A DNA stretch of 64,000 nucleotides from Pseudoalteromonas rubra (GTDB lineage Bacteria > Pseudomonadota > Gammaproteobacteria > Enterobacterales > Alteromonadaceae), in contig NZ_AHCD03000020.1 in assembly GCF_000238295.3 (NCBI RefSeq), forward strand, positions 310,001 to 374,000, read 5' to 3'. Every line of letters begins with the position of its first letter. Within the stretch, counting starts at the first letter, position 1. The position numbers were made by a program, and so were the translations under genes. This document shows, one piece after another, positions 46,107 through 53,919 of the stretch. A model generated the notes under the pieces. The model worked only from the letters and a program-made list of their open reading frames with translations, was not told the DNA's origin and did not search any database.

Positions 46107-47114
46107 ATGACTTGGCTAGCCAAAGCGCTGACAGCGGGCATGTTCACCATGATCGTTGGGTCAGGCTTGATTGCCTGTACTGACAGTACCCAGCAGGGCG
46201 ACCCGGATTTTACACCCCAGAACACCGAACGGCGTTTCTCAGCAAATAACAGCCCATTGGTGTTGTTTGATGAGGCACACTATAATTTTCTGACTATGCA
46301 TGGCCGCTACCGTGCTTTCACTCAGGTATTGCAAAGCGATGGTTATACCGTGAAAGCCAGCAGTCAGCCATTCAGCACAACCCACTTAAACCAGGCCGAT
46401 ATCCTTGTCATAGCCAATGCGCTGGACCGTCACCGCACTGACTGGAGTCCCCCCTTTGGTCAGGCGTTTACAGCGCAAGAGGTGAGCGCTGTCATTGGCT
46501 GGATAGAGCAGGGTGGATCGCTGTTTTTAGTGGCAGATCATACACCGTTTCCTCGCGTGATCGATAATCTGGCGACTGCGCTGGGTGTTGAGTTCAGTCA
46601 TGGCCATGTGGGCGAAGCGCAGTTTAGCACCGCTGATAATACCCTCGCACAACATGCCATCACACTGGCCGTGGTGCCCGCACTGAGAACCTTACCCGGC
46701 GCGGTGTCTATGACCGGGTTTGGCGTAACAAGTGCGGTTGGTGGGGCTGCATCAGCCGCAGCAGAGCAATCAACAGGTCAAATCGAGCGGGTGCGTGCTT
46801 TTGGCGGGTCGGCATTCAAAGTACCTCAGGGTGCTGTCTCATTACTGACGCTTGGTCAAGGTAAGATAGCGGTGACACCAGAGATCCCCTTTCAGATCAC
46901 CGCCGACAGTCCTCGTGTGGATGTCGCAGGCTGGAGCCAGGGCGCCGTATTCGAGGTCGGGAAAGGTCGCGTTGCGGTATTTGCAGAAGGCATGATGTTC
47001 TCCTCTCAGGTTGATAGCAAAAGTGGCAAAAAATATGGTCTGGCGTCTCCCGGTGCCGAGCACAACGAGGGGTTTTTACTGAATGTGATGCACTGGCTGG
47101 CCCGCGCTGAGTAA
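46107..47114 (+). CDS. lipoprotein with DUF4350-like domain
   Basis: A 335-residue protein with a lipoprotein signal: hydrophobic residues 5-22 and a lipobox ending LIAC. The body has a Rossmann-like layout (VLFDEAHYNFLTM; ADILVIANAL; VIGWIEQGGSLFLVADHTPF), similar to DUF4350/GATase-like domains that lack the catalytic Cys, and a late GRVAVFAEGMMFSS strand. Likely anchored in the inner or outer membrane facing the periplasm. Role unknown. AAGGACAG precedes the ATG. It stands alone between the receptor and the GNAT-nitrilase gene. Confidence 0.65.
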   Translation: MTWLAKALTAGMFTMIVGSGLIACTDSTQQGDPDFTPQNTERRFSANNSPLVLFDEAHYNFLTMHGRYRAFTQVLQSDGYTVKASSQPFSTTHLNQADILVIANALDRHRTDWSPPFGQAFTAQEVSAVIGWIEQGGSLFLVADHTPFPRVIDNLATALGVEFSHGHVGEAQFSTADNTLAQHAITLAVVPALRTLPGAVSMTGFGVTSAVGGAASAAAEQSTGQIERVRAFGGSAFKVPQGAVSLLTLGQGKIAVTPEIPFQITADSPRVDVAGWSQGAVFEVGKGRVAVFAEGMMFSSQVDSKSGKKYGLASPGAEHNEGFLLNVMHWLARAE

Positions 47115-47231
47115 ACCAGAACACGCTCATCTTTGCTGCACCAATTTGTGCGCTTATTTTGCAGCGACTATCTTTAACTAAGGTGGTCGTATAACACCGT
47201 AAACAGTGAATATTGGATAGCAGGAGCCACA

Positions 47232-48791
47232 ATGAGCGACGGTAATTTAACGGAGAACTTTGAACATAAACTCAATCTGCGCAGCCTGGAGGCAGGTGAC
47301 TACGCAGATCTTAAAGAAGTCATGGCCATTGTCTATCCAGACTTAGGCGGGGCACCTTCAGAAAAACAATTTAAGGCTCAGCTCTCTAGTTTTCCCGAAG
47401 GCCAGATCTGTATTGAGGATCACGGTAAAGTCGTCGCTGCTGCGTTCTCATTGATTGTGGATTACGACAAGTTTGGCGATCATCACACCTATGAGGAGAT
47501 CACCGGCGATGCCTATCTGACCACCCATGACCCACTCGGTGACGTGTTGTACGGCGCAGAAGTCTTTGTGCATCCCGATTACCAGGGCATGCGCCTGGGG
47601 CGGCGGTTATATGAAGCCAGAAAAGAGCTCTGTCAGAGTCTCAATCTTAAATCGATTGTGGCAGGCGGGCGTATTCCCAACTATCAGCACCATGCCAGTG
47701 AGATGTCGCCACAGAAGTATATTGAACTGGTCAAAAAGAAAGAAATTTACGACCCCATTTTGAGCTTTCAACTGTCTAATGATTTTGAGGTCAAACGGGT
47801 GCTCAACAAATACCTGCCTGAAGACAAAGAATCAAAAGGCTACGCCACTTTGCTGGAATGGACCAACCTTTACTATGAACGCAATGAAGTGCCGCTGTTT
47901 GGTGCGGTGAAGAAGTCGGCCCGGGTCGGCTGTGTGCAATGGCAAATGCGGCCACTCCATTCTGTGGCAGAGCTGACACAGCATGTGGAGTTTTTTATCG
48001 ATGCACTGGCTGATTATCAATGTGATCTGGCGTTGTTACCTGAGCTGTTTAATGCGCCTCTGATGGGCATTGAAGCGCACGAAAACTCACTGGATTCAAT
48101 CAAAGCGCTGGCTGAATTCTCAACTGAAGTGGTGGAGGCGATTTCGCATCTGGCGGTGAGTTATAACATTAATATTATCGCCGGCTCCATCCCGGTGATT
48201 GAAGACAAAGCCCTCTACAATGTGTCCTACTTCTGCCGTCGCGATGGCACCATAGAATCGCAAACCAAGATCCATCCGACCCCCTATGAAAAAAGTGCCT
48301 GGATCATGCAAGGCGGCGACAGTCTGAACGTGTTTGACACCGATTTTGGCAAAATAGGGATCCTCATCTGTTATGACGTGGAATTCCCTGAACTGGGGCG
48401 GTTACTCTCAGAGCAGGGCATGCAGATCTTATTTGTCCCATTCTGGACAGATACCAAAAATGCTTATTTGCGGGTACGCTGTTGTGCCCAAGCCCGCGCC
48501 ATAGAGAACGAATGTTATGTAGTGACGGCAGGCAGTGTGGGCAACTTACCTAAGGTCGATGGCGCGGATATCCAGTACGCCCAGTCTGCGGTGTTCTCGC
48601 CTTCAGATTTTGCGTTTCCCCACGACGCCACGATGGCTGAAACCACCCCCAACACAGAGATGACTCTGATAGTCGATTTGGATCTGGAGAAGTTACACGA
48701 GCTGCGTCACGAGGGCTCCGTCAGAAACTACCTGGACAGAAGGCGGGACCTGTATCGAATTAACTGGCTGGGCGAACAAAAAGTTAAGTAA
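47232..48791 (+). CDS. GNAT acetyltransferase-nitrilase fusion protein
   Basis: A 519-residue two-domain enzyme. Residues 14-210 are a GNAT acetyltransferase (AEVFVHPDYQGMRLGRRLYEAR contains the acetyl-CoA loop). Residues 230-500 are a carbon-nitrogen hydrolase with the Glu-Lys-Cys triad in DLALLPELFNAP, SQTKIHPTPYE and GILICYDVEFPE. This fusion is a known family whose combined reaction is not established; amidase-type hydrolysis and acetyl transfer are expected. CAGGAG lies about six bases before the ATG. Confidence 0.88.
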   Translation: MSDGNLTENFEHKLNLRSLEAGDYADLKEVMAIVYPDLGGAPSEKQFKAQLSSFPEGQICIEDHGKVVAAAFSLIVDYDKFGDHHTYEEITGDAYLTTHDPLGDVLYGAEVFVHPDYQGMRLGRRLYEARKELCQSLNLKSIVAGGRIPNYQHHASEMSPQKYIELVKKKEIYDPILSFQLSNDFEVKRVLNKYLPEDKESKGYATLLEWTNLYYERNEVPLFGAVKKSARVGCVQWQMRPLHSVAELTQHVEFFIDALADYQCDLALLPELFNAPLMGIEAHENSLDSIKALAEFSTEVVEAISHLAVSYNINIIAGSIPVIEDKALYNVSYFCRRDGTIESQTKIHPTPYEKSAWIMQGGDSLNVFDTDFGKIGILICYDVEFPELGRLLSEQGMQILFVPFWTDTKNAYLRVRCCAQARAIENECYVVTAGSVGNLPKVDGADIQYAQSAVFSPSDFAFPHDATMAETTPNTEMTLIVDLDLEKLHELRHEGSVRNYLDRRRDLYRINWLGEQKVK

Positions 48792-48880
48792 TTGGGATGG
48801 GCGCATGTGATGAATATGCGCTGAGACTATGGCTGCTCAGAAGAGCTACCCAGCACCTGAGTGCCGGGTTTGTTTGCCCG

Positions 48881-49306
48881 TTACTCTGACTCCAGGCCTT
48901 CGATATCAATACCAAATTGGGTGCTGGTCACCCCTGCCAGGCCCTCGATATGGGCTTTAAAGGCATTGAGCTCTGTACCAGGTTGTGCTGCGAAAATGGC
49001 ACGATTGGCCCGGACATAAACCAGTTCCAGGTTATGTGCCGCAGCAAATTCCTGGGCATTGATGAGCGGTTCCAGTTCTGCAACCACTTCACCGGTTAAA
49101 ATGTAGGTGGTGCCGGTTTTCGCATCTGTGATTGCTACACCTGTTAGCAAGTGCTCACTGGCAGACAAATAACTTTTTCCATTGAGCGTCACGCTATGGC
49201 TGAGTGTCGCACTGAGCGGTTGTGCTTCATACACTTCGTTACTGGATGCACTGGCAGTTGAAATTCCGCAGGCAAGTAATGCGGTGGTGAGTAAGTATTT
49301 TTTCAT
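48881..49306 (-). CDS. secreted probable protease chaperone (Aeromonas ORF2-like)
   Basis: A 141-residue exported protein (signal peptide to about residue 20, ending STASASS). The mature part has no Cys and ends in a segment (GVTSTQFGIDIEGLESE) that could dock to a protease. It starts 11 bases after the kexin-like protease gene on the same strand. In Aeromonas sobria the kexin-like protease ASP needs a small exported chaperone, ORF2, encoded immediately downstream. Position, size and export match that pair; sequence similarity was not tested. Confidence 0.6.
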   Translation of the reverse strand: MKKYLLTTALLACGISTASASSNEVYEAQPLSATLSHSVTLNGKSYLSASEHLLTGVAITDAKTGTTYILTGEVVAELEPLINAQEFAAAHNLELVYVRANRAIFAAQPGTELNAFKAHIEGLAGVTSTQFGIDIEGLESE

Positions 49307-49317
49307 GTCAGTACTCC

Positions 49318-51126
49318 TTATTTACGACCGATGAAGCGAATGTCCCACGACTTCAGCAGGCCATTGTCTGAATTGTTTCTGTGCACCATGTTGACGTTGG
49401 GCGCACCAGCTGCACGCGGGTCGAAAACATAGAATTCGTCCTGAGCTGCTGTATCGATGACACGCAGGGTCCATTCACCTTGTGCCTGCTCACCATAGAA
49501 GTGATGTGTCAGCATTTGTGTATTTTCCATGCCGTTTTGTCCCAGGATGGTGCCTGTGCGTGGTGTCATGATCACACTGCGCGTACCTGATGGAGAAATC
49601 AGTTCAATGGCTAAATCTCTTGTGCTGGTGTGGTCGATGTTAACACGTACCTGAATGGCATCGACTGTCATCACTTCTGTTGACTGATAAGTGCTTGATA
49701 CTCCGTTGATATCGCCATCTGGAATGGCACTGTTGGCTGTCACTGCAAAGCGTTCAGTTTGTGTGAACTGACCCAGCTGTTGGTCATAGAAGCGCGCCAT
49801 GTTTACGGCTGCATCCACGTCTACTGCACCGAAGCCATAGAAGTTATGGAAGGCATAGCCTGCGGCGTTGGTTTGCCAGGCGTCAATGGCCTGATAGCTG
49901 ACCGTGTCACCTTGCGCAGTTTCAAACGACAGTGCCACACCGGCGTTATCCGGATCGATTTGTCTGGCGGTGCTGGCCAGTATGTGACGCACATCTTGCC
50001 AGCTCAATGCCGGGTTGGCAGACATGATCAGGGCAATGGCACCCGCAGCGCTTGGTGCTGCCGAAGACGTCCCGTTGAAGCGCGCGCCATAATCACAGTT
50101 CGGATCCAATGGATGACCGCCATGCAAGTCATTGCGACCATAAGCCGGGTTGTAGCCAGCGTCACAGCCGGTCAGATCGGTCGTGATCATTGCCGGGGTA
50201 TAGACACCATATTGACCGCCCGTGGCTGATACGAATACTGCTGAACCAACGGTGGAGTATGAAGACAATTGGCCATCGGCATTGTAGGCCGACACAACCA
50301 TATTCCAAAATGAGGTATCCATTTGCTCCAGGTTGACATTCTGTAAAGGCAGGCCATGGTTGTTGTTTTCAAAGCGCAGATAGCCGGAGCCAAAACGAGG
50401 GTCGGTAAAAGTTTGTCTGGCGTAGCCATTACCCGCAGATTTGACGAACAGGGCACCACGTCCACCATGGGTGGTACGAGTGATCTCTTCCTGGGCATCT
50501 TCATAGGTTTTCAGCCAGGGATCGATTGTGTAGTCAAAGCTGTCTGGTGCAGACATAGTGCGGCCATAGCTTTGGTTAAAAATTCTTGGGAAATCAAAAG
50601 AATGTTTATTATAGCCATCTGAGTACATGCCGTGCGACTGTAGCCAGTTCGCGGTGTTGTAGTTGCCTGATGAGATCAGGTTAAAGCCCACAATACCGGC
50701 GCGTGGTGCGATGCCTCGTCCACCAATGCCGTTAAAGGCACTGGCAGCAATGATCCCGGCAACCGACGTGCCGTGACGATCTGTGGGGCCACCAGGGACC
50801 AGATCCGGAGTATCAGTGGTAAAGTTCCATGAACCAGGGCGCACGTTGTCGCGCAGATCCGGGTGGGTTAGCTCTACGGCGCCATCGATCACCGCGGCTG
50901 TCACACCTGTGCCCAAAATGCCCAGCGCATGGGTCAGTGACAAGTTCATGTCTTCACCGGCTTTACCACCTCTGTCAGAGAATGCTGCCTGACCTGTATT
51001 TTGCAAATGCCACTGATGAGAGACCAGCGGATCGCCAGGCATTAGTGGATAGTCGTTAGCCGAGACGGCTAAGCTGTGGGTAGCAGCAATACAGGCTGCC
51101 AGTATTGTAAGCTTAGTTCTTATCAT
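49318..51126 (-). CDS. secreted kexin-like subtilisin (S8) protease with P-domain
   Basis: A 602-residue exported protease (signal ends near VSAND). The catalytic triad is Asp in AVIDGAVELTHPDL (about residue 81), His in DRHGTSVAGI (about 118) and Ser in FNGTSSAAPSAAG. The Asn of the oxyanion hole lies in KSAGNGYA. After the catalytic domain comes a P-domain (VRVNIDHTSTRDLAIELISP through GEWTLRVID), the mark of the kexin/proprotein-convertase group. There is no long N-terminal propeptide, which fits folding by a separate chaperone encoded next door. Confidence 0.88.
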   Translation of the reverse strand: MIRTKLTILAACIAATHSLAVSANDYPLMPGDPLVSHQWHLQNTGQAAFSDRGGKAGEDMNLSLTHALGILGTGVTAAVIDGAVELTHPDLRDNVRPGSWNFTTDTPDLVPGGPTDRHGTSVAGIIAASAFNGIGGRGIAPRAGIVGFNLISSGNYNTANWLQSHGMYSDGYNKHSFDFPRIFNQSYGRTMSAPDSFDYTIDPWLKTYEDAQEEITRTTHGGRGALFVKSAGNGYARQTFTDPRFGSGYLRFENNNHGLPLQNVNLEQMDTSFWNMVVSAYNADGQLSSYSTVGSAVFVSATGGQYGVYTPAMITTDLTGCDAGYNPAYGRNDLHGGHPLDPNCDYGARFNGTSSAAPSAAGAIALIMSANPALSWQDVRHILASTARQIDPDNAGVALSFETAQGDTVSYQAIDAWQTNAAGYAFHNFYGFGAVDVDAAVNMARFYDQQLGQFTQTERFAVTANSAIPDGDINGVSSTYQSTEVMTVDAIQVRVNIDHTSTRDLAIELISPSGTRSVIMTPRTGTILGQNGMENTQMLTHHFYGEQAQGEWTLRVIDTAAQDEFYVFDPRAAGAPNVNMVHRNNSDNGLLKSWDIRFIGRK

Positions 51127-51190
51127 AAATTAGTTTCTTCTTATTTACATTTGTACCTGTTGTTTTGTGTACCCTATATTGTCACATTTG

Positions 51191-51210
51191 AAAATGCAAG
51201 GTTGCATTTT
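51191..51210. repeat. near-perfect palindrome in the protease/kinase promoter gap
   Basis: AAAATGCAA (51191-51199) and TTGCATTTT (51202-51210) are perfect inverted arms two bases apart, followed by GTTTTTAT. It lies between the divergent protease (start 51126) and histidine kinase (start 51400) genes. It could be an operator for either, or a plus-strand terminator, although nothing upstream on the plus strand needs one. The rest of the 273-base gap is T-rich with no gene. Confidence 0.4.
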
Positions 51211-51399
51211 GTTTTTATAATGGGGTTTTTTATTTGTTTTTTTGTTTGTTTTGACTAGTTGGTGTGGCTTTTTACTGCAATCGCAAATGAGGTTGTTGGA
51301 ACTGCACCAGATTGATCTAGCCAATGCAAAAGCACTCTGGCTTTATCATCCGTTTTTTTTCGCCTACATTTTTAGCATGAGCACTTCTTTGATTTCAGT

Positions 51400-53808
51400 A
51401 TGGCTAAATTACCGGATGTAAATATTTTGGACGGAACACCACAATTAGATGCTGAACCCGCGCAGTTTCCGCCCAGTATGAGTGAAACTGAGTTACTTCA
51501 ATTTCTGAAGTTGTCAATGGAGTATGCGACCGATGAAATCTTATGGATCAGCTCTGACTCTGAAATCCTGTATCTCAACAATGCAGCAAGTAAAAAATTG
51601 GGTTATGCACAGGGTGCACTGATTGGATCGCACATTTGGGAGTGTAACCCCAGTTTCACGCCAAAAAGCTGGGCTGAGTTTTGGCTGAGGGTGCAGAGTA
51701 ACAAGCACATCGATTTCGAAACTCAACATCAGCATAAAACAGGCGCGCGTTTTCCTGTCAGGGTCCGTGGACATTTGGTTGAACACGGCGCTAAGAAGTC
51801 TTTGCTGGCATTTGTCTCTGATCTTGAAGTTCGCATGCATACATTGGGCGGGGCCAGTATGCAGATTGAAACTTTGCTGGAACAAGAAAGGCAGAAGTTT
51901 GCAGAGTTTGTGGATCTTGCACCGATTGGTATCGCCATTAACTATCTGGAAGATGGCCGGTTCGATTATATCAACGCAGAATTTAGTCGTTTTACGGGGT
52001 ACGGTATTGATGAACTAAATCGGATGGATTACTGGCAACTCACGCCAAAAAAATATGCTGATCAAGAAGCTAAGCAACTTGCTGATATGGCAGAAATGGG
52101 GCGTTATGGTCCATATCAGAAAGAGTATATTCATAAGCTAGGGCACACCTATCCCGTATTGTTATCAGGTATCCTGATAACCGATGTCACTGGTCAGGAT
52201 TTTATCTGGTCTATCGTTCAGGACATTTCAAAACAAAAAGAAGTCGAAGAGCAAATTCGTGCAGCTAAGGAAAAGGCAGATGTCAGTGCATTTAGAATGC
52301 AATTAGCGAATGATTCTGCCGGGATAGGCGTATGGGAATGGGATTTGCTGACCAATGCACTGGTATGGGATGACTGGATGTATAGGTTGTATGGTATCTC
52401 GGAAGAGACATTCTCAGGTGCTTATGAAGCCTGGGAGAATAGTGTTCACCCTGACGATATTGCATCAGCTAGAGCTTTGCTTGAATCGGCAATCGCAGGA
52501 ACAGGTTACTACGATACTGAGTTTAGAGTGGTCCATCCCGATGGGCGAATAAGAACCATGAAAGCGACAGCTGAGGTGATCCGAAATGAACAAAATCAGG
52601 CCGTTAAAGTCATTGGTGTTAACTATGATATCACTGAAAAAGTGACTGCCATGAAAACCATGATTAAGGCTAAGCAAGAAGCGGAAAACGCAGCTAAAGC
52701 AAAAAGTGATTTTCTTGCCAATATGAGCCATGAGATTCGGACGCCGATGAACGCTATATTGGGTGGGCTGCAATTGCTTCATCAAGCCAGGTTGGAACCT
52801 GATTTAAAAGTTATCTTGGACAATGCGGCTTTTTCGGCTCAAAGCTTGCTGACAGTTATCAATGATATTCTGGATTATTCTAAAATTGAGTCTAATCAGT
52901 TAACGCTGGAGCAGGTGCCCTTTTCGTTGATTGATGTGTTGGATTCAGTGAAGTATGACCTGGATAGTATTGTAAGCAAGAAAGGAATTGAATTGATTGT
53001 GACCATTGAGTCGTCATTTACAGACGGCTGGTTGGGCGATCTTGTCAGAGTCAAACAGGTGTTACTCAATCTTATCTCTAATGCGGTGAAATTTACGGAT
53101 CAGGGCTGTGTTAAAGTGATTGTGAGCTGCACAGAGCAGAATAACCAACAGGCGCTCTGTATTGATGTGATTGATTCAGGGATAGGGATGAGCGTAGAAG
53201 CTCAGCAGCGGATTTTTGAGCGTTTTGCTCAGGCGGATAGTTCAACTACACGAAAATATGGTGGAACAGGTTTAGGGATGTCTATCACGCTGAGCCTTGT
53301 TAAGTTAATGAATGGCTCTTTGGATTTAATCAGTAAAGTGGGAGAGGGCACCCAAATTAAGGTTGTATTACCCCTGGAGAAAACAGTACTTAAATCGAGT
53401 GGCCAAAAAAGTGAATCGTTATCGCCGCCAGATTTGACGGGGAAACACATTTTAGTTGCCGAGGATAATAAGATTAACCAAATGTTGATCAAGGCAATTT
53501 TAAAAAGTACACAGGCAGCACTGACAATTGTCGAAAATGGCACTCAGGCTGTCGACGCGGTAATGCACACTCACTTTGATTTAATACTGATGGATATTCA
53601 CATGCCAGAAATGGATGGCAACGAAGCGCAGCGTCAAATTAGCAAGAGTCATGCGGACATTCCTGTTATTGCACTGACTGCGAATGTGATGACCGAAGAT
53701 GTGAAAGGGTATTTGGCACAGGGATTTGTGGCACATGTTGGCAAGCCTATAGATATGAGTAATCTATATCAGGTGTTAGCGCGTTTTTCGACCTCTTCAG
53801 AGCCGTGA
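51400..53808 (+). CDS. hybrid sensor histidine kinase (PAS-PAS-PAS-HisKA-HATPase-receiver)
   Basis: An 802-residue soluble kinase with no membrane segment. Three PAS domains occupy about residues 35-135, 170-285 and 300-410. The phospho-accepting His is in MSHEIRTPMNAI (about residue 444). The ATPase boxes are NLISNAVKFTD, DSGIGMSVEAQ and GGTGLGMS. A C-terminal receiver has its Asp in LILMDIHMPEMDG. No HPt domain or cognate output regulator is adjacent, so the phosphorelay partner lies elsewhere. Stimulus unknown; PAS domains suggest redox, light or a small ligand. Confidence 0.9.
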   Translation: MAKLPDVNILDGTPQLDAEPAQFPPSMSETELLQFLKLSMEYATDEILWISSDSEILYLNNAASKKLGYAQGALIGSHIWECNPSFTPKSWAEFWLRVQSNKHIDFETQHQHKTGARFPVRVRGHLVEHGAKKSLLAFVSDLEVRMHTLGGASMQIETLLEQERQKFAEFVDLAPIGIAINYLEDGRFDYINAEFSRFTGYGIDELNRMDYWQLTPKKYADQEAKQLADMAEMGRYGPYQKEYIHKLGHTYPVLLSGILITDVTGQDFIWSIVQDISKQKEVEEQIRAAKEKADVSAFRMQLANDSAGIGVWEWDLLTNALVWDDWMYRLYGISEETFSGAYEAWENSVHPDDIASARALLESAIAGTGYYDTEFRVVHPDGRIRTMKATAEVIRNEQNQAVKVIGVNYDITEKVTAMKTMIKAKQEAENAAKAKSDFLANMSHEIRTPMNAILGGLQLLHQARLEPDLKVILDNAAFSAQSLLTVINDILDYSKIESNQLTLEQVPFSLIDVLDSVKYDLDSIVSKKGIELIVTIESSFTDGWLGDLVRVKQVLLNLISNAVKFTDQGCVKVIVSCTEQNNQQALCIDVIDSGIGMSVEAQQRIFERFAQADSSTTRKYGGTGLGMSITLSLVKLMNGSLDLISKVGEGTQIKVVLPLEKTVLKSSGQKSESLSPPDLTGKHILVAEDNKINQMLIKAILKSTQAALTIVENGTQAVDAVMHTHFDLILMDIHMPEMDGNEAQRQISKSHADIPVIALTANVMTEDVKGYLAQGFVAHVGKPIDMSNLYQVLARFSTSSEP

Positions 53809-53854
53809 GCCGATATGATTACGTAAGCAACACTCATTATGGGTTGTAAAAAAA

Positions 53855-53871
53855 AAGCCGCTTAGCGGCTT
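53855..53871. terminator. bidirectional intrinsic terminator
   Basis: AAGCCGC/GCGGCTT forms a tight hairpin with an A-run before it and TCTTTTT after it, so it can end both the histidine kinase transcript (plus) and the valS transcript (minus). Confidence 0.8.
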
Positions 53872-53919
53872 CTTTTTGAGACTTAACTCTGAGCCAGATA
53901 ACTGACTCAGGTTTAAATT

